A stretch of DNA of 64,000 nucleotides from Paraflavitalea soli (GCF_003555545.1 NZ_CP032157.1:5522546-5586545); one strand, 5' to 3'. Counted from the first letter of the stretch, positions 8,309 to 17,197 are shown. Numbers and translations: made by a program. The notes: generated by a model from the sequence alone, not told the origin.

Positions 8309-10027
8309 TTAATATTTTCGGGAACCAGTGATCGTAATATCAGCCCATTGCCAGGCTTTGTCAAACCGCGCTTTTACCGCCGCCGCTTCAGTTGATCTTT
8401 GTTGTTCCCGCAAGCTGTTAAAAAGCCCCATCAATCCCCAGCCATTTTCCGGCAGGTTCACCAGGTCCTCCCGGTACACCTTTTCAGCTTCCGGATACCG
8501 CTTTGCCTGCAGCAGCACATCTCCTAAGGTATGACGCACCGAAAAGAACCAATCCGGCGGCTCCTGGTAATTGAGCTTGTCTTCCATTTCAGCAGCCCGT
8601 TGCAATAAAACGATCGCTTCGTTATATTGGCCCTCATGACTCAGTAATTCTCCTTCCAGCGTCAGCGCCGCAATAGTGATCAGGTCAAGTGAGCTATTCG
8701 TTTCCCATACCAATAAACTACGCAACGATTCATCAGCTGCATATCCCTGTAAGGTTTTTAATGCCTGGCGTGCTTCCGGCAGCCGGCCTTTTGCCGCCAG
8801 CGCCATCCCACGGGCATAATGCCAGATGGCGCGTGGATATTGCAGCGATTCTCCGGGGGCAGGAATCGCCAGGATATCATCCCATTTCCCCAAATGTACC
8901 AGTACATAATAAGGAATGATATAATAATGTTGTACCGTACCGGAAAGCGCCAGGTACTTCCTGTCTGCATTCCGCGATACACCCCAAGCAGCTTCTATTG
9001 CTTTTTTACTATTTCCCTCCAGGAAGGCACAGGCGGCCAGAAAATGGATATTGTGCGGGTAATACAACAAGGGATAAGTGCCTTGCGATTGACACTGATT
9101 GATATAATTACTGTCCGACAACCTCGCCTTCTCCGTAGCTTCCACTCCTTCATGGTAATTGCCTGTACGGATATAAATATGTGCCGGCATATGTACCAGG
9201 TGACCGGCCGCAGGCAACATATTCAGCAAGCGCCTGGCAGCAGGTACTGCCTTCTGTGCAGTACGGGAAGCTTCTACCGCGTGGAGATATAGGTGGATAG
9301 CGCCCGGATGATTGGGATAGGCCGCCATCGTTTTTTCCAGTTGCTGTTCAATAGCCGCTGTCCAGGGCTGTGCACTGCCATCCTTCAGATACAGGTTCCA
9401 TGGATGCTCATTCATAAGTGCATCTGCATACAATACCGCGATCTCTGCATCACCCGGATATTGCTCATAAACCTCCTTCATGGCAGCAGCATAAGCTGTA
9501 TTATAAGGCGTCATATCCTTCACAGCCTCCGTAGGGAATCGTTTTGCCAGGGCTGTGACCAGCGCCCGCTCTTTGGCGGTAGCGTTTAAATAATACTTCC
9601 TGGCTTTCTCCATCGCCTGATTGATCTCTTCCAGGCTCGACGGATTGAGTGCCGCATTATAATTGGGGCCTAGCACCATCGCCATACCCCACCAGCCCAT
9701 CGCTGCCGTACTATCCAGCCTGATCACCTCCTGGAAGGAACGCGCCGCCTCACCATGGTTAAAGGCATAGATCAACGTAAGCCCCTGATCAAAATAACGC
9801 TGCGCTAGTTTCGAACGCGTGGTGATCTTGTAATGCAGGTTACCCAGTCCTTTTATTAAAGGAGCTTTCCCTTCTTTCAGTTTAGCGGCATCAAAAGAAG
9901 GAGCACAAAAAACGGCAATACCCTTGCCCATTTTCTGTGGGGATGCAGCAGGCTTTTCAAATGCCTCCAGCACAAGCGTGATGGCCAATGCACTAATTAC
10001 AAAACCTATCACATAACTACTTTTCAT
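8309..10027 (-). CDS. Tetratricopeptide-repeat exported protein
   Basis: A 572-residue protein with an N-terminal membrane/signal segment (about 5-22) and multiple TPR-like helical pairs (for example QRYFDQGLTLIYAFNHGEAARSFQEVIRLD, GQYNEAIVLLQRAAEMEDKL, AKRYPEAEKVYREDLVNLPENG). No catalytic motif is evident. The pattern with HLVHMPAHIYIRTGNYHEGVEA is shared by a recurrent family of TPR proteins of unknown function. It lies 74 bp after the NarL-type regulator in the same direction and may be cotranscribed with, or controlled by, that system. Confidence 0.75.
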   Translation of the reverse strand: MKSSYVIGFVISALAITLVLEAFEKPAASPQKMGKGIAVFCAPSFDAAKLKEGKAPLIKGLGNLHYKITTRSKLAQRYFDQGLTLIYAFNHGEAARSFQEVIRLDSTAAMGWWGMAMVLGPNYNAALNPSSLEEINQAMEKARKYYLNATAKERALVTALAKRFPTEAVKDMTPYNTAYAAAMKEVYEQYPGDAEIAVLYADALMNEHPWNLYLKDGSAQPWTAAIEQQLEKTMAAYPNHPGAIHLYLHAVEASRTAQKAVPAARRLLNMLPAAGHLVHMPAHIYIRTGNYHEGVEATEKARLSDSNYINQCQSQGTYPLLYYPHNIHFLAACAFLEGNSKKAIEAAWGVSRNADRKYLALSGTVQHYYIIPYYVLVHLGKWDDILAIPAPGESLQYPRAIWHYARGMALAAKGRLPEARQALKTLQGYAADESLRSLLVWETNSSLDLITIAALTLEGELLSHEGQYNEAIVLLQRAAEMEDKLNYQEPPDWFFSVRHTLGDVLLQAKRYPEAEKVYREDLVNLPENGWGLMGLFNSLREQQRSTEAAAVKARFDKAWQWADITITGSRKY

Positions 10028-10101
10028 AAAAAAACTATTTTCAGGTTAAGATCTCTGTCATCGAAGCAAAGGACTGCCGGTGGCTGATTGTCGATTGCCG
10101 G

Positions 10102-10749
10102 TCAAACAATCCTTTGGTTAATAGCTTTGGCCACCGCTTCTGTGAGAGAAGCTACATGCAGTTTCTCGTAGATCTTTTTCACATGACTGCGTACCGTTTC
10201 ATAACTAATGACCAGCCGGTCCGCAATCATTTTATAACTCAGGCCTTCTACTATACAGGCAAGGACTTCCTTTTCACGCGGCGTAAGATGATAGTCCGGC
10301 GCCTCCTCCGGTTTCACATGCTGCGGTATCTGCTGCAGTTTACCCAATACCTTGCGGGCAATGGAAGGCGACATCGGTGAACCACCATACTGCAGCTCCT
10401 GGATCGATTCCACCAGCCTCGTATTCAGGTGGTTCTTTAGAATATAACCGGAAGCTCCTGCACAAATAGAATCAAATACCCGGTCATCATCTTCAAAAAC
10501 CGTTTGCATCAGTACCTGAATATGCGGAAACTCCTTTCGGATCGCCTTCACCGCTTCAATACCCGTCATGCCTGGCATCTCAATATCCATCAGCACAATA
10601 TCCGGTTTACTATCCCGTACATCCTCCACACAATCCAGTACATGCGAAAAGGAACCCACTACCTCAAAGGCAGGTACCGTTCTCAGCAACAGGGTAATGC
10701 TTTCCCTGATATTCTTATTGTCGTCAAATATGGCAATCCGCAGGCTCAT
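10102..10749 (-). CDS. NarL/FixJ-type response regulator
   Basis: A 215-residue regulator. The receiver domain has the acidic pair at Asp9-Asp10, phospho-acceptor Asp55 (IVLMDIEMPG) and a conserved Lys in YILKNHL. The C-terminal LuxR-type helix-turn-helix is clear: LTPREKEVLACIVEGLSYKMIADRLVISYETVRSHVKKIYEKL. It lies 150 bp downstream of the propeller-type sensor kinase and is its obvious partner; the HisKA_3 class of kinase normally pairs with this regulator class. Confidence 0.92.
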   Translation of the reverse strand: MSLRIAIFDDNKNIRESITLLLRTVPAFEVVGSFSHVLDCVEDVRDSKPDIVLMDIEMPGMTGIEAVKAIRKEFPHIQVLMQTVFEDDDRVFDSICAGASGYILKNHLNTRLVESIQELQYGGSPMSPSIARKVLGKLQQIPQHVKPEEAPDYHLTPREKEVLACIVEGLSYKMIADRLVISYETVRSHVKKIYEKLHVASLTEAVAKAINQRIV

Positions 10750-10899
10750 AAAAATGTATTAGTCAAACATCGCGATTTCCCGGTGCCCGGGCAATCCCCT
10801 TTATAGGTTAGAAAAAACCTTGAAATCCCGTCCTCAGCCCCCTTCTCTAGCTCATAACCCGCCCCGTCATTACTTGTCCCGTCCCACAACCGGAGTCCC

Positions 10900-13518
10900 T
10901 TACCCCACCGGAAAACGAAGCTGAACAACCGTACCCTTACCCGGCTCGCTCTCGATCGTCCATGCCCCTTTCATTTCAGCCGCCCTCATTTCCATATTCC
11001 GAAGCCCATTGCCCGACAACGATTGCGAAGCATACATCCGCACTTTTTCCCTGTCAAAACCTACCCCACCATCCTTCACTTCCAGTTCAAGCTGGTGATG
11101 CCGCAGACCGATCCTTACCCATAAGTTCCTGCAGTCTGCATATTTCAACGCATTATTGACAGCCTCCTTAAAAATGAGGTAAAAGTTCTTGCGGCGTGTC
11201 ATTTCCAGGTTCACCTGTTTTATTCCCGGCTCCACCTCAAAATGAAAAACAATGCCTTTGGAGGCAAGCAAAGGCCTGGCAAAAGACTCCATTCTTTGCA
11301 AAATAGTATCCATACTATCATGCCGTGGATTGATGGCCCATACAATATCATTCATTTCCGAGATCATTTCTCCCGAAGTTTCACTGATCTTTTCCAGCGT
11401 TTGGTGCAGATCATCCTGCCGCTCCTGTTGATGGTAAATTTTAGCTACTTGGCTGTAAACCGAAATACTGCTGAGCGTAGAGCCCACATTATCATGCAGG
11501 TCCTGTGCTATCTTATTCCGGATAGCCTGTTGTTTTAACAGCTGGTCAAAACGGTAACGATAAATGCTATAGATCAAAAGCCCCATGGTGAGCGCACAAA
11601 GTCCGTAAAACCACCAGCGCTGCCAGAAAGGAGGTATAATAGTGATGTGGATCGTAGCCACTTTTTCATTCCAAAGACCGGCATTATCAGTAGCCCGCAC
11701 CTTTAGTACATAGTCCTTCGCTTCCAGGTTCGAGAACTCCTGCGCAGTCCGTGTACCAATATCTATCCATTCCTTGTCCCTGCCCTCTAGTATATAGGCA
11801 TAATGCGTATTGCGGCCAACAGAGAGATCGGGCGCTGCAAAAGTCACCGTAAAATAATTCTGATCATAGCGCAGGTTGATCTTGTCTTGCTGCAGCAGGT
11901 CATTATAAGATTCATTGAATATCTTAAAATCAGTAAAGAACACCTGCGGTATCCTCCGCGTGTCCTGCACTTCCCTTGGATTAAAAGCAATAAAATAATT
12001 ATTACCGGCCACATACAGCCAGCCCTTGCGATCCCTAAAAATATTTCCCCTTACCCCTCCTGCCTTTTCAATATCCGGCAGATCAAAGGAGGTAAAAGAC
12101 TTTGTGCCCGGATCATATTTATGCAGGTTGCCATTGCTGATCATCCACACATTTCCCTTGGGATCCAGTTGGAGACCTTCCAGCAGGTTATTCGAAGCAG
12201 GTATATGCGTAAACATCCGCCGCGTCCGGTCAAAATAATGCAGTCCGCCCCCATAAGTGCTAACCCACAAATTACCAGCCCCGTCTTCTTTCAGGTCAGA
12301 TACATCATTGCTGCTAATGCTTCCCGGCTTATAACAGTCAATTACATTTTTAAGCGTATCATGCCTGGATATCCAACGCTTCGCTACCAGGTCCTTTTCT
12401 GTATCCGGTAGCAAACGCACCCGCAAAGTAGACACATCACACCGGAACAGCGAATGATCCGTACCCAGGTACAAAGTCCCATCCACATCTTCAAAAAAAT
12501 GCGTTACCCCCAGCCGCTCACCTTTATACAGTACAGGCCTGAAGTGAAGCTTATTATTTCCCGGCTCCCTGATATAGATCCCTTCGCTGGTGCCGATCCA
12601 TAAATTCCCATCACGTTCATAAAAATCATAGATCGTAATATCTCTGGCCGTGCCGCCCCCCGCGGCAGGTAAAAAAGTTTGCTCAAACTGTTGCTGCGCG
12701 GGCCGGTGGATACTCACCCCCCGGTCCGTCCCTATCCATACCACACCATTGCTATCCGTATACAGGCTGTTGATGTGGTTGTCTGCAATCGTCCCTTCCC
12801 GGGCGGCGTCATAGCCATAATGGTAGAGCCGGCCCGATGCCTTATCATATATATGGAGTCCTCCAAAACGACTACCCATCCACAAACGTCCTTTAATATC
12901 TGTGGTAAAGCAGCTGATCTCATCATTATTAAAGGAGAAGGGCACCTTCGACATACCAGCTTTGTCCATCTCCAGGTCCAGGATCGTACGCGTATCATGA
13001 GCGATCGGCAACGTGAACTTTTCCATTACCCGGTCAAAGCGCAGCAACCCCACCCCGCTGGTGCCGATCCACAAATAACCTTGCGTGTCCAGCAATAGCT
13101 TATTCAATATATTAACCGGAATAGAATGACTATCCCCCGGTAAATGCCGGTATTGTTTGAATTGCCGGCGGGGCGGCTGTTTATGATCATACCGGCTCAA
13201 TCCCCCATCCGCCGTGGCAATCCACAATACCCCTTGCTCATCTTCCAGTATATCATGGATGATATTGCCCGAGATCGTAGTACTGTCACCCGGCTTATAT
13301 TGGAATACGTCGAAATTATGACCATCATAGCGGTTGAGCCCGTCATTCGTGCCAAACCACATAAACCCACGCCGGTCGCGGATAATACAATTGACCTTAT
13401 TATGGGAAAGCCCATTCTGCATCGTTAACCTGTCAAAATACAGAGAAGGCTGTTGGGCAGGCAGGTTCAGCCAGCTGGTCATTGACAATAAAAGCAGCAA
13501 TAAAAATTGTTGGCACAT
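10900..13518 (-). CDS. Two-component-regulator-propeller sensor histidine kinase
   Basis: An 872-residue membrane sensor. After a signal peptide (to about 20) come two seven-bladed-propeller-type regions of repeats of the form GLPIDGRGFMWFGTNDGLNRYDG-like motifs (e.g. RRGFMWFGTNDGLNRYDG, TQGYLWIGTSGVGLLRFDR, SNGVVWIGTDRGVSI), a Y_Y_Y domain (YAYILEGRDKEWIDIGT, about 560-620), one transmembrane segment at about 633-655, a HisKA_3 dimerisation domain with His675 in DLHDNVGS, and a HATPase_c domain (N-box EAVNNALKYA; GNGLRNMEMRA). It lacks a receiver or AraC domain, so it differs from the hybrid systems of Bacteroides and passes phosphate to the separate NarL-type regulator downstream. In this family the periplasmic propeller is thought to sense a ligand, often a carbohydrate, but none is indicated here. 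Confidence 0.92.
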   Translation of the reverse strand: MCQQFLLLLLLSMTSWLNLPAQQPSLYFDRLTMQNGLSHNKVNCIIRDRRGFMWFGTNDGLNRYDGHNFDVFQYKPGDSTTISGNIIHDILEDEQGVLWIATADGGLSRYDHKQPPRRQFKQYRHLPGDSHSIPVNILNKLLLDTQGYLWIGTSGVGLLRFDRVMEKFTLPIAHDTRTILDLEMDKAGMSKVPFSFNNDEISCFTTDIKGRLWMGSRFGGLHIYDKASGRLYHYGYDAAREGTIADNHINSLYTDSNGVVWIGTDRGVSIHRPAQQQFEQTFLPAAGGGTARDITIYDFYERDGNLWIGTSEGIYIREPGNNKLHFRPVLYKGERLGVTHFFEDVDGTLYLGTDHSLFRCDVSTLRVRLLPDTEKDLVAKRWISRHDTLKNVIDCYKPGSISSNDVSDLKEDGAGNLWVSTYGGGLHYFDRTRRMFTHIPASNNLLEGLQLDPKGNVWMISNGNLHKYDPGTKSFTSFDLPDIEKAGGVRGNIFRDRKGWLYVAGNNYFIAFNPREVQDTRRIPQVFFTDFKIFNESYNDLLQQDKINLRYDQNYFTVTFAAPDLSVGRNTHYAYILEGRDKEWIDIGTRTAQEFSNLEAKDYVLKVRATDNAGLWNEKVATIHITIIPPFWQRWWFYGLCALTMGLLIYSIYRYRFDQLLKQQAIRNKIAQDLHDNVGSTLSSISVYSQVAKIYHQQERQDDLHQTLEKISETSGEMISEMNDIVWAINPRHDSMDTILQRMESFARPLLASKGIVFHFEVEPGIKQVNLEMTRRKNFYLIFKEAVNNALKYADCRNLWVRIGLRHHQLELEVKDGGVGFDREKVRMYASQSLSGNGLRNMEMRAAEMKGAWTIESEPGKGTVVQLRFPVG

Positions 13519-13580
13519 ACTACAACATAATTGACACTGCGCGGCAATCCAAAACTAGGGTATACAGCACCCGGCCGGCC

Positions 13581-13601
13581 GGCTATTCGAGTGAATAGGC
13601 C
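13581..13601. promoter_or_regulatory. Near-palindrome upstream of the sensor kinase
   Basis: GGCTATTC-GAGT-GAATAGGCC is an inverted repeat with one extra G, 63 bp before the kinase start, next to a CCGGCCGGCCGGC tract. Its position suits an operator for the adjacent two-component system. This rests on symmetry and position only. Confidence 0.3.
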
Positions 13602-13630
13602 ATTATTATGAGTAGAGACCTGTAAAAACA

Positions 13631-13664
13631 AAATACCGCCGGATGCTGTTGACATGCCGGCGGT
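13631..13664 (-). terminator. Hairpin terminator beyond bcp
   Basis: Stem ACCGCCGG/CCGGCGGT (13635-13642 with 13657-13664), with an added ATG/CAT pair inside, is followed on the minus strand by ATTTTGTTTTTA. It is the first good terminator downstream of bcp, about 230 bp from its stop codon. The rest of 13519-13891 holds no credible gene. Confidence 0.6.
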
Positions 13665-13848
13665 TCGATAAAACCCCTACCTGAAAAGACACTGTATTAT
13701 ATTGATTGGATGGGAATGGTTTACCTGTTACGGCTACAAATGTCAGCCGTAAAACCCTATCCCCCAATCCCCATAGAAGGGAAATCCCATCCCCAGCTTA
13801 GGGGATAAGCTAATGCCATGCCTCGCTACCGGATTACGCGTAGCAAAA

Positions 13849-13902
13849 GGCTCGCAGCTCGTAGCTCACTGCTCGCAGCCGTATTCGTAGCTCACAGCTG
13901 TT
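13849..13902. repeat. Degenerate heptamer tandem repeat (AGCTCGY type)
   Basis: Seven-base units GGCTCGC, AGCTCGT, AGCTCAC, TGCTCGC run from 13849 to 13876, then after 12 bp AGCTCAC and AGCTGTT at 13889-13902. The second block contains the stop codon of bcp (13892-13894). The first four units recur almost unchanged at 17163-17190. Confidence 0.8.
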
Positions 13903-14359
13903 TCCAGGCAGCAATGATCTCTTCAGCATGTTGCTTATTCTTTGGGCGGAGGAAGATCTTGCGGATGATCCCTTTTTCATCGATCACAAAGGTGGTTCGA
14001 AGCAACCCCATGTATTTACGGCCGTACAATTGTTTTTCATCCCATACACCGTACTTGTCTATGATCGTATGTTCAGGATCCGCCAATAGAGTAAATGGCA
14101 GATCATACTTAACTTCAAATTTCTTGTGTTTGGCTGCCTCATCCGGGCTTACGCCCAATACCTCAAAGCCTTCCTTGCGCAGCAAAGCATAGTTGTCGCG
14201 CAGATTGCAGGCCTGTACCGTACAGGTAGGCGTATCGTCCTGCGGGTAGAAATACAAGACCAGCTTTTTCCCTTTAAAATCGCTCAATGAAACCGCCTTA
14301 CCATTCTGGTCCCTGCCTTTGAATGCCGGCGCTTTATCGCCTTCCTGTAGTGTGATCAT
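13892..14359 (-). CDS. bcp: Thioredoxin-dependent thiol peroxidase, BCP type
   Basis: A 155-residue atypical 2-Cys peroxiredoxin that reduces hydrogen peroxide and organic hydroperoxides using thioredoxin. The peroxidatic Cys46 is in DTPTCTVQAC and the resolving Cys51 is five residues later, matching E. coli BCP (Cys45 and Cys50). The first segment GDKAPAFKGRDQNGKAVSLSDFKGKKLVLYFYP and the later RTTFVIDEKGIIRKIF are family hallmarks. No signal peptide, so cytoplasmic. A heptamer repeat overlaps its stop codon. Confidence 0.95.
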   Translation of the reverse strand: MITLQEGDKAPAFKGRDQNGKAVSLSDFKGKKLVLYFYPQDDTPTCTVQACNLRDNYALLRKEGFEVLGVSPDEAAKHKKFEVKYDLPFTLLADPEHTIIDKYGVWDEKQLYGRKYMGLLRTTFVIDEKGIIRKIFLRPKNKQHAEEIIAAWKQL

Positions 14360-14387
14360 TATAATTGGAGAATAGATAATTTATACG

Positions 14388-14429
14388 TCTTAATAGCTAA
14401 CCGCTAATACCTAAAAGCTAACACCTAAC
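14388..14429. repeat. Degenerate heptamer tandem repeat (NNCTAAN type)
   Basis: Six consecutive 7-bp units, TCTTAAT, AGCTAAC, CGCTAAT, ACCTAAA, AGCTAAC, ACCTAAC, fill the space between the M23 peptidase gene (stop at 14432-14434) and bcp (start 14359). The core YTAA is kept at the same place in each unit. Confidence 0.75.
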
Positions 14430-14431
14430 CG

Positions 14432-16135
14432 TTACCGCACAAACCGGATCGTTTTCGTCGTCCCATTCCCCGCCTCATCCTCTGCACTGATCGTCAGCTC
14501 ATGCGGGCCTGCCAGGCATTTTTCATCAAACCGGTAAATGAATGTACGGCCTTTATCATTCGTAAACCGTAGCCATTTGCCATCCAGCAGCGTACGTACA
14601 TTCTTGCTCCGCCCCAGGTTATCAGTCACCGTAAACGTAATGCGGCTGGCCTTTCCCAGGTTCGCCCCATCCGCCAGGCCGGGCGTATTAATTTGAGGGG
14701 GAATATCATCCGTCACCAGGCGGAAAGAACCAAAGTCCCGGAAGCGCGCCGAAGCCCATCCATTTTGCCATTCCACTTTTTGTACATCATTCTTGCTCCC
14801 GCTGTACCATTGCATCACCGTATGCTGCTGCTCCTGCAAGGTCAACGAACGGTTCGGTTGTATACGCACAAGGAAAGATTCCTGAAGCGGGATCGCAGAA
14901 GAACCGATGGTATGTACCTCAGATATCCCTTGCGGATGCGTATTGGCCGACTGACCATACCGTATATGCACCGAATCATACAAACACCGCTCGCCAATGA
15001 AGAATTCGCAATGTTCTGTTTCAAAGCCATCGAGCATAAAAGGATAGAACATCTTGCCCGTGCTCACCAGCGGCGCCACAGCCGTCCCGTCATACTGTAC
15101 CGAATAATCAAGCGTAGCAGCATTACCATACGCATCCTTCACCACAATGCGAACTGCATGTACCGCCCCGTCACTAATATCTATCGCGCCATCTCCTTTG
15201 GCCTGCTTATAAATGGAATTTACATAACCTGGCAGGTCACTCAGGTGCTGCAGCCAGGCCCCTCCCGCCGATTTCGTGCGGTAATCTATATGGGCATTCA
15301 GGTAGCGTGTATCACTGTAACTGATATTGTCCATCCTGAAACCGATCACAGCTTCATTATCCACATACAGCAGCGCTTCAAAGATGCCATTCAGGTTAGA
15401 CGAGCCCGTATGCGTATCGAAAGCTGTAATAGCAAAACTCACTTTGGGAGAACTTACTTTAACAAGCGCCGGCGTAGTAGAGTAGTTACTGCCACTGGCT
15501 TTTACCGGGATAAGCCTGGGCGATTGCTCATAAAGGCTCCGCATCCTGTCGTAAACAGCCAGTCGCAATATGCGTGGAGCCGTATTATCTGCCAGTGGAA
15601 AGCCAAACAGCATGGGATTTACATTCACATCATCTGCCGTACGCCTGATCTCAAAGTGCAGGTGCGGCGCCTGCGATCCACCCGTATTGCCACTATAGGC
15701 CAGAAAGTCACCTTGCTTTACCGGGAACTGGCCAGGTGTTAATTCGAGAAAAACATTCCACGATTCCTTAGCATACTGCTGTTGCTTAACCCAGTTTTCC
15801 AATTTTGGGTTAAAATCATTGAGGTGCGCATAGAGGGTAGTAAACCCATTTGGATGATTGATGTAAATGGCGCGGCCAAAACCACCCGGTTCGATCTTGA
15901 TCCGGGAAATATACCCGTCTGCAGCAGCATGCACCAGTTGATTCTCGACCTTGTTTGTCTTCAGGTCAAGCCCCATATGGTAATGATTGGGACGTAGCTC
16001 GCCAAAGTTCCCGCTCAGGTCCATAGCGAGTTCCAGCGGATTACGAAAGTATCCCTTGGGATAGTTGGCTGGCGCAAACAACTGCGCCTGTACACTTACC
16101 GTGCAGCATAACAAAACAAAAACCAATACGCGCAT
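14432..16135 (-). CDS. Exported M23 family metallopeptidase
   Basis: A 567-residue protein with a signal peptide (about 1-18, ...VSVQAQ). The peptidase domain is at the N-terminal end of the mature protein: zinc ligands in HYHMGLD (His53, Asp57) and HLHFE (His160), with YAHL (His104) and HLH (His158) as catalytic partners. M23 enzymes are endopeptidases acting on peptidoglycan cross-links, or non-enzymatic activators when ligands are lost; here the ligands are intact. The remaining 380 residues are beta-rich, with Ig-like segments near the C-terminus (ITFTVTDNLGRSKNVRTLLDGKWL, HELTISAEDEAGNGTTKTIRF). Likely periplasmic and cell-wall directed. Confidence 0.9.
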   Translation of the reverse strand: MRVLVFVLLCCTVSVQAQLFAPANYPKGYFRNPLELAMDLSGNFGELRPNHYHMGLDLKTNKVENQLVHAAADGYISRIKIEPGGFGRAIYINHPNGFTTLYAHLNDFNPKLENWVKQQQYAKESWNVFLELTPGQFPVKQGDFLAYSGNTGGSQAPHLHFEIRRTADDVNVNPMLFGFPLADNTAPRILRLAVYDRMRSLYEQSPRLIPVKASGSNYSTTPALVKVSSPKVSFAITAFDTHTGSSNLNGIFEALLYVDNEAVIGFRMDNISYSDTRYLNAHIDYRTKSAGGAWLQHLSDLPGYVNSIYKQAKGDGAIDISDGAVHAVRIVVKDAYGNAATLDYSVQYDGTAVAPLVSTGKMFYPFMLDGFETEHCEFFIGERCLYDSVHIRYGQSANTHPQGISEVHTIGSSAIPLQESFLVRIQPNRSLTLQEQQHTVMQWYSGSKNDVQKVEWQNGWASARFRDFGSFRLVTDDIPPQINTPGLADGANLGKASRITFTVTDNLGRSKNVRTLLDGKWLRFTNDKGRTFIYRFDEKCLAGPHELTISAEDEAGNGTTKTIRFVR

Positions 16136-16517
16136 CCGAACAATTCATTTAGGTTAGTAGTCTTGCAAAACTAAGCCTTGCTGCCCCAACCAGCCCAAAT
16201 TAACAAACGTTTTTACCGGCAAAGCCCCCGGGAACAACATTTTAAATACAAAATCCACCTGTTCACTGGAAATAGACTACCAATCACTCGTTTTGTTTAC
16301 TAAGCCCCATAAAAAAGCGACTAATTGCATAACAAATCCAGGGATGTAGAAACCCTTTGCAGCAGTCCAATATTAAACTAATATTAAAAGTTGGGCAATT
16401 GGGTTACCCGGCACGCCAATGGGTATAAACATATGGACGGCAGTGATTCGCTATTAGTATGTTAAGTTTTAAAAATACCCACTTAGTTGTATGTCTTTTT
16501 GTGAACTATGGAACAGC
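16136..16517. other. AT-rich non-coding stretch
   Basis: No credible open frame is found. It holds a short direct repeat AATATTAAA CT AATATTAAA near 16372-16391. It separates the divergent M23 gene and the small gene at 16583. Confidence 0.5.
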
Positions 16518-16550
16518 TTTTGGCGTATATAAATTGTCTAAGTATATATG
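16518..16550 (+). promoter_or_regulatory. Probable sigma-ABfr promoter for the small gene at 16583
   Basis: TTTTG (16518-16522), a 20-bp spacer and TATATATG (16543-16550) fit the Bacteroidota pattern TTTG-N19-21-TAnnTTTG with one mismatch. The predicted start lies about 25 bp before the ATG. Confidence 0.5.
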
Positions 16551-16582
16551 AAATGAAGGTATAAATCTACAATCAGTGTTTT

Positions 16583-16798
16583 ATGAGTACGATACGCAAT
16601 AGGACGGTTTTACTACTGGCATTAACGGTAGGGTCCATAGTAGGGATGTTTAAAGGAACGGAAGCTAAGCAGAAATGGGTATTTCGTATCAAGAGTCGTT
16701 TTGAGGAAAAGCGCCATTTGGCAGAAGAGAAGAAATTCATCCGCCAGGGCGGTGTACCGCTCGATGATATCGAGATCGCTGCTTTCCACAACAACTGA
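16583..16798 (+). CDS. Small single-pass membrane protein, unknown
   Basis: A 71-residue protein starting MSTIRNRTVLLLALTVGSIVGM, with one hydrophobic segment at about 8-23 and then a charged helix-prone part rich in Lys, Glu and Arg (KSRFEEKRHLAEEKKF). The gene has a promoter-like sequence upstream and a strong terminator 32 bp past its stop, which supports it being real. The arrangement resembles small YtxH-like envelope stress proteins, but there is no firm match and no function can be given. Confidence 0.7.
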   Translation: MSTIRNRTVLLLALTVGSIVGMFKGTEAKQKWVFRIKSRFEEKRHLAEEKKFIRQGGVPLDDIEIAAFHNN

Positions 16799-16829
16799 AC
16801 ACATTTATTTATCCAGCCAGCAAAATAAC

Positions 16830-16858
16830 AGCCTCTGCCGGTGGTAGAGGCTTTTTTT
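16830..16858 (+). terminator. Rho-independent terminator
   Basis: Stem AGCCTCT/AGAGGCT around a GCC...GGT inner pair, followed by seven T (16852-16858). It closes the small gene at 16583-16798. Confidence 0.85.
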
Positions 16859-16923
16859 ATACCTCCCGGGCCCGTTCCCCTCTTCCTCTCCTCCTTTTAC
16901 CCCTCCTCAGAAGATACCCTTAT

Positions 16924-16966
16924 CGAGACCTTATCGGGACCTTATCGGGACTTTGTCGAGACCCTC
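16924..16966. repeat. 11-bp tandem repeat
   Basis: Units CGAGACCTTAT, CGGGACCTTAT, CGGGACTTTGT and a partial CGAGACC run head to tail. They lie in a C-rich non-coding stretch (16860-17329) between the small gene and carB. Confidence 0.7.
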
Positions 16967-17102
16967 CTCCGCTTATCCTCCGTATACCAGCCGTATCAGA
17001 CCCGTTCCAGACCCTACCCACACAGGTACCAGACAGCCCAACCACCCCTTTCCCCTGTATTCCCTCAATTTCCCTTATCCTACCCCTCACGCCTTCCTCT
17101 CA

Positions 17103-17142
17103 CCTCGTTGCCTCTTTGCCTCGCTGCCTTGTTGCCTTCCCT
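17103..17142. repeat. 8-bp tandem repeat
   Basis: Five units, CCTCGTTG, CCTCTTTG, CCTCGCTG, CCTTGTTG and CCTTCCCT, in the leader region of carB. Each keeps CCT at the start; four keep TG at the end. Confidence 0.75.
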
Positions 17143-17162
17143 CCCCCTCCAAAGCCGCATTC

Positions 17163-17197
17163 GGCTCGCAGCTCGTAGCTCACCGCTCGAAGCTTGT
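17163..17197. repeat. Degenerate heptamer tandem repeat, second copy of the AGCTCGY type
   Basis: Units GGCTCGC, AGCTCGT, AGCTCAC, CGCTCGA, AGCTTGT. The first 20 bases are identical to the repeat at 13849, more than 3 kb away. It lies 130 bp upstream of carB. Confidence 0.8.

Noticed and set aside
8182-8364. 60-codon minus-strand frame over the 15-bp palindrome
   Set aside because: It overlaps the end of the TPR gene and the palindrome; no protein-like features.
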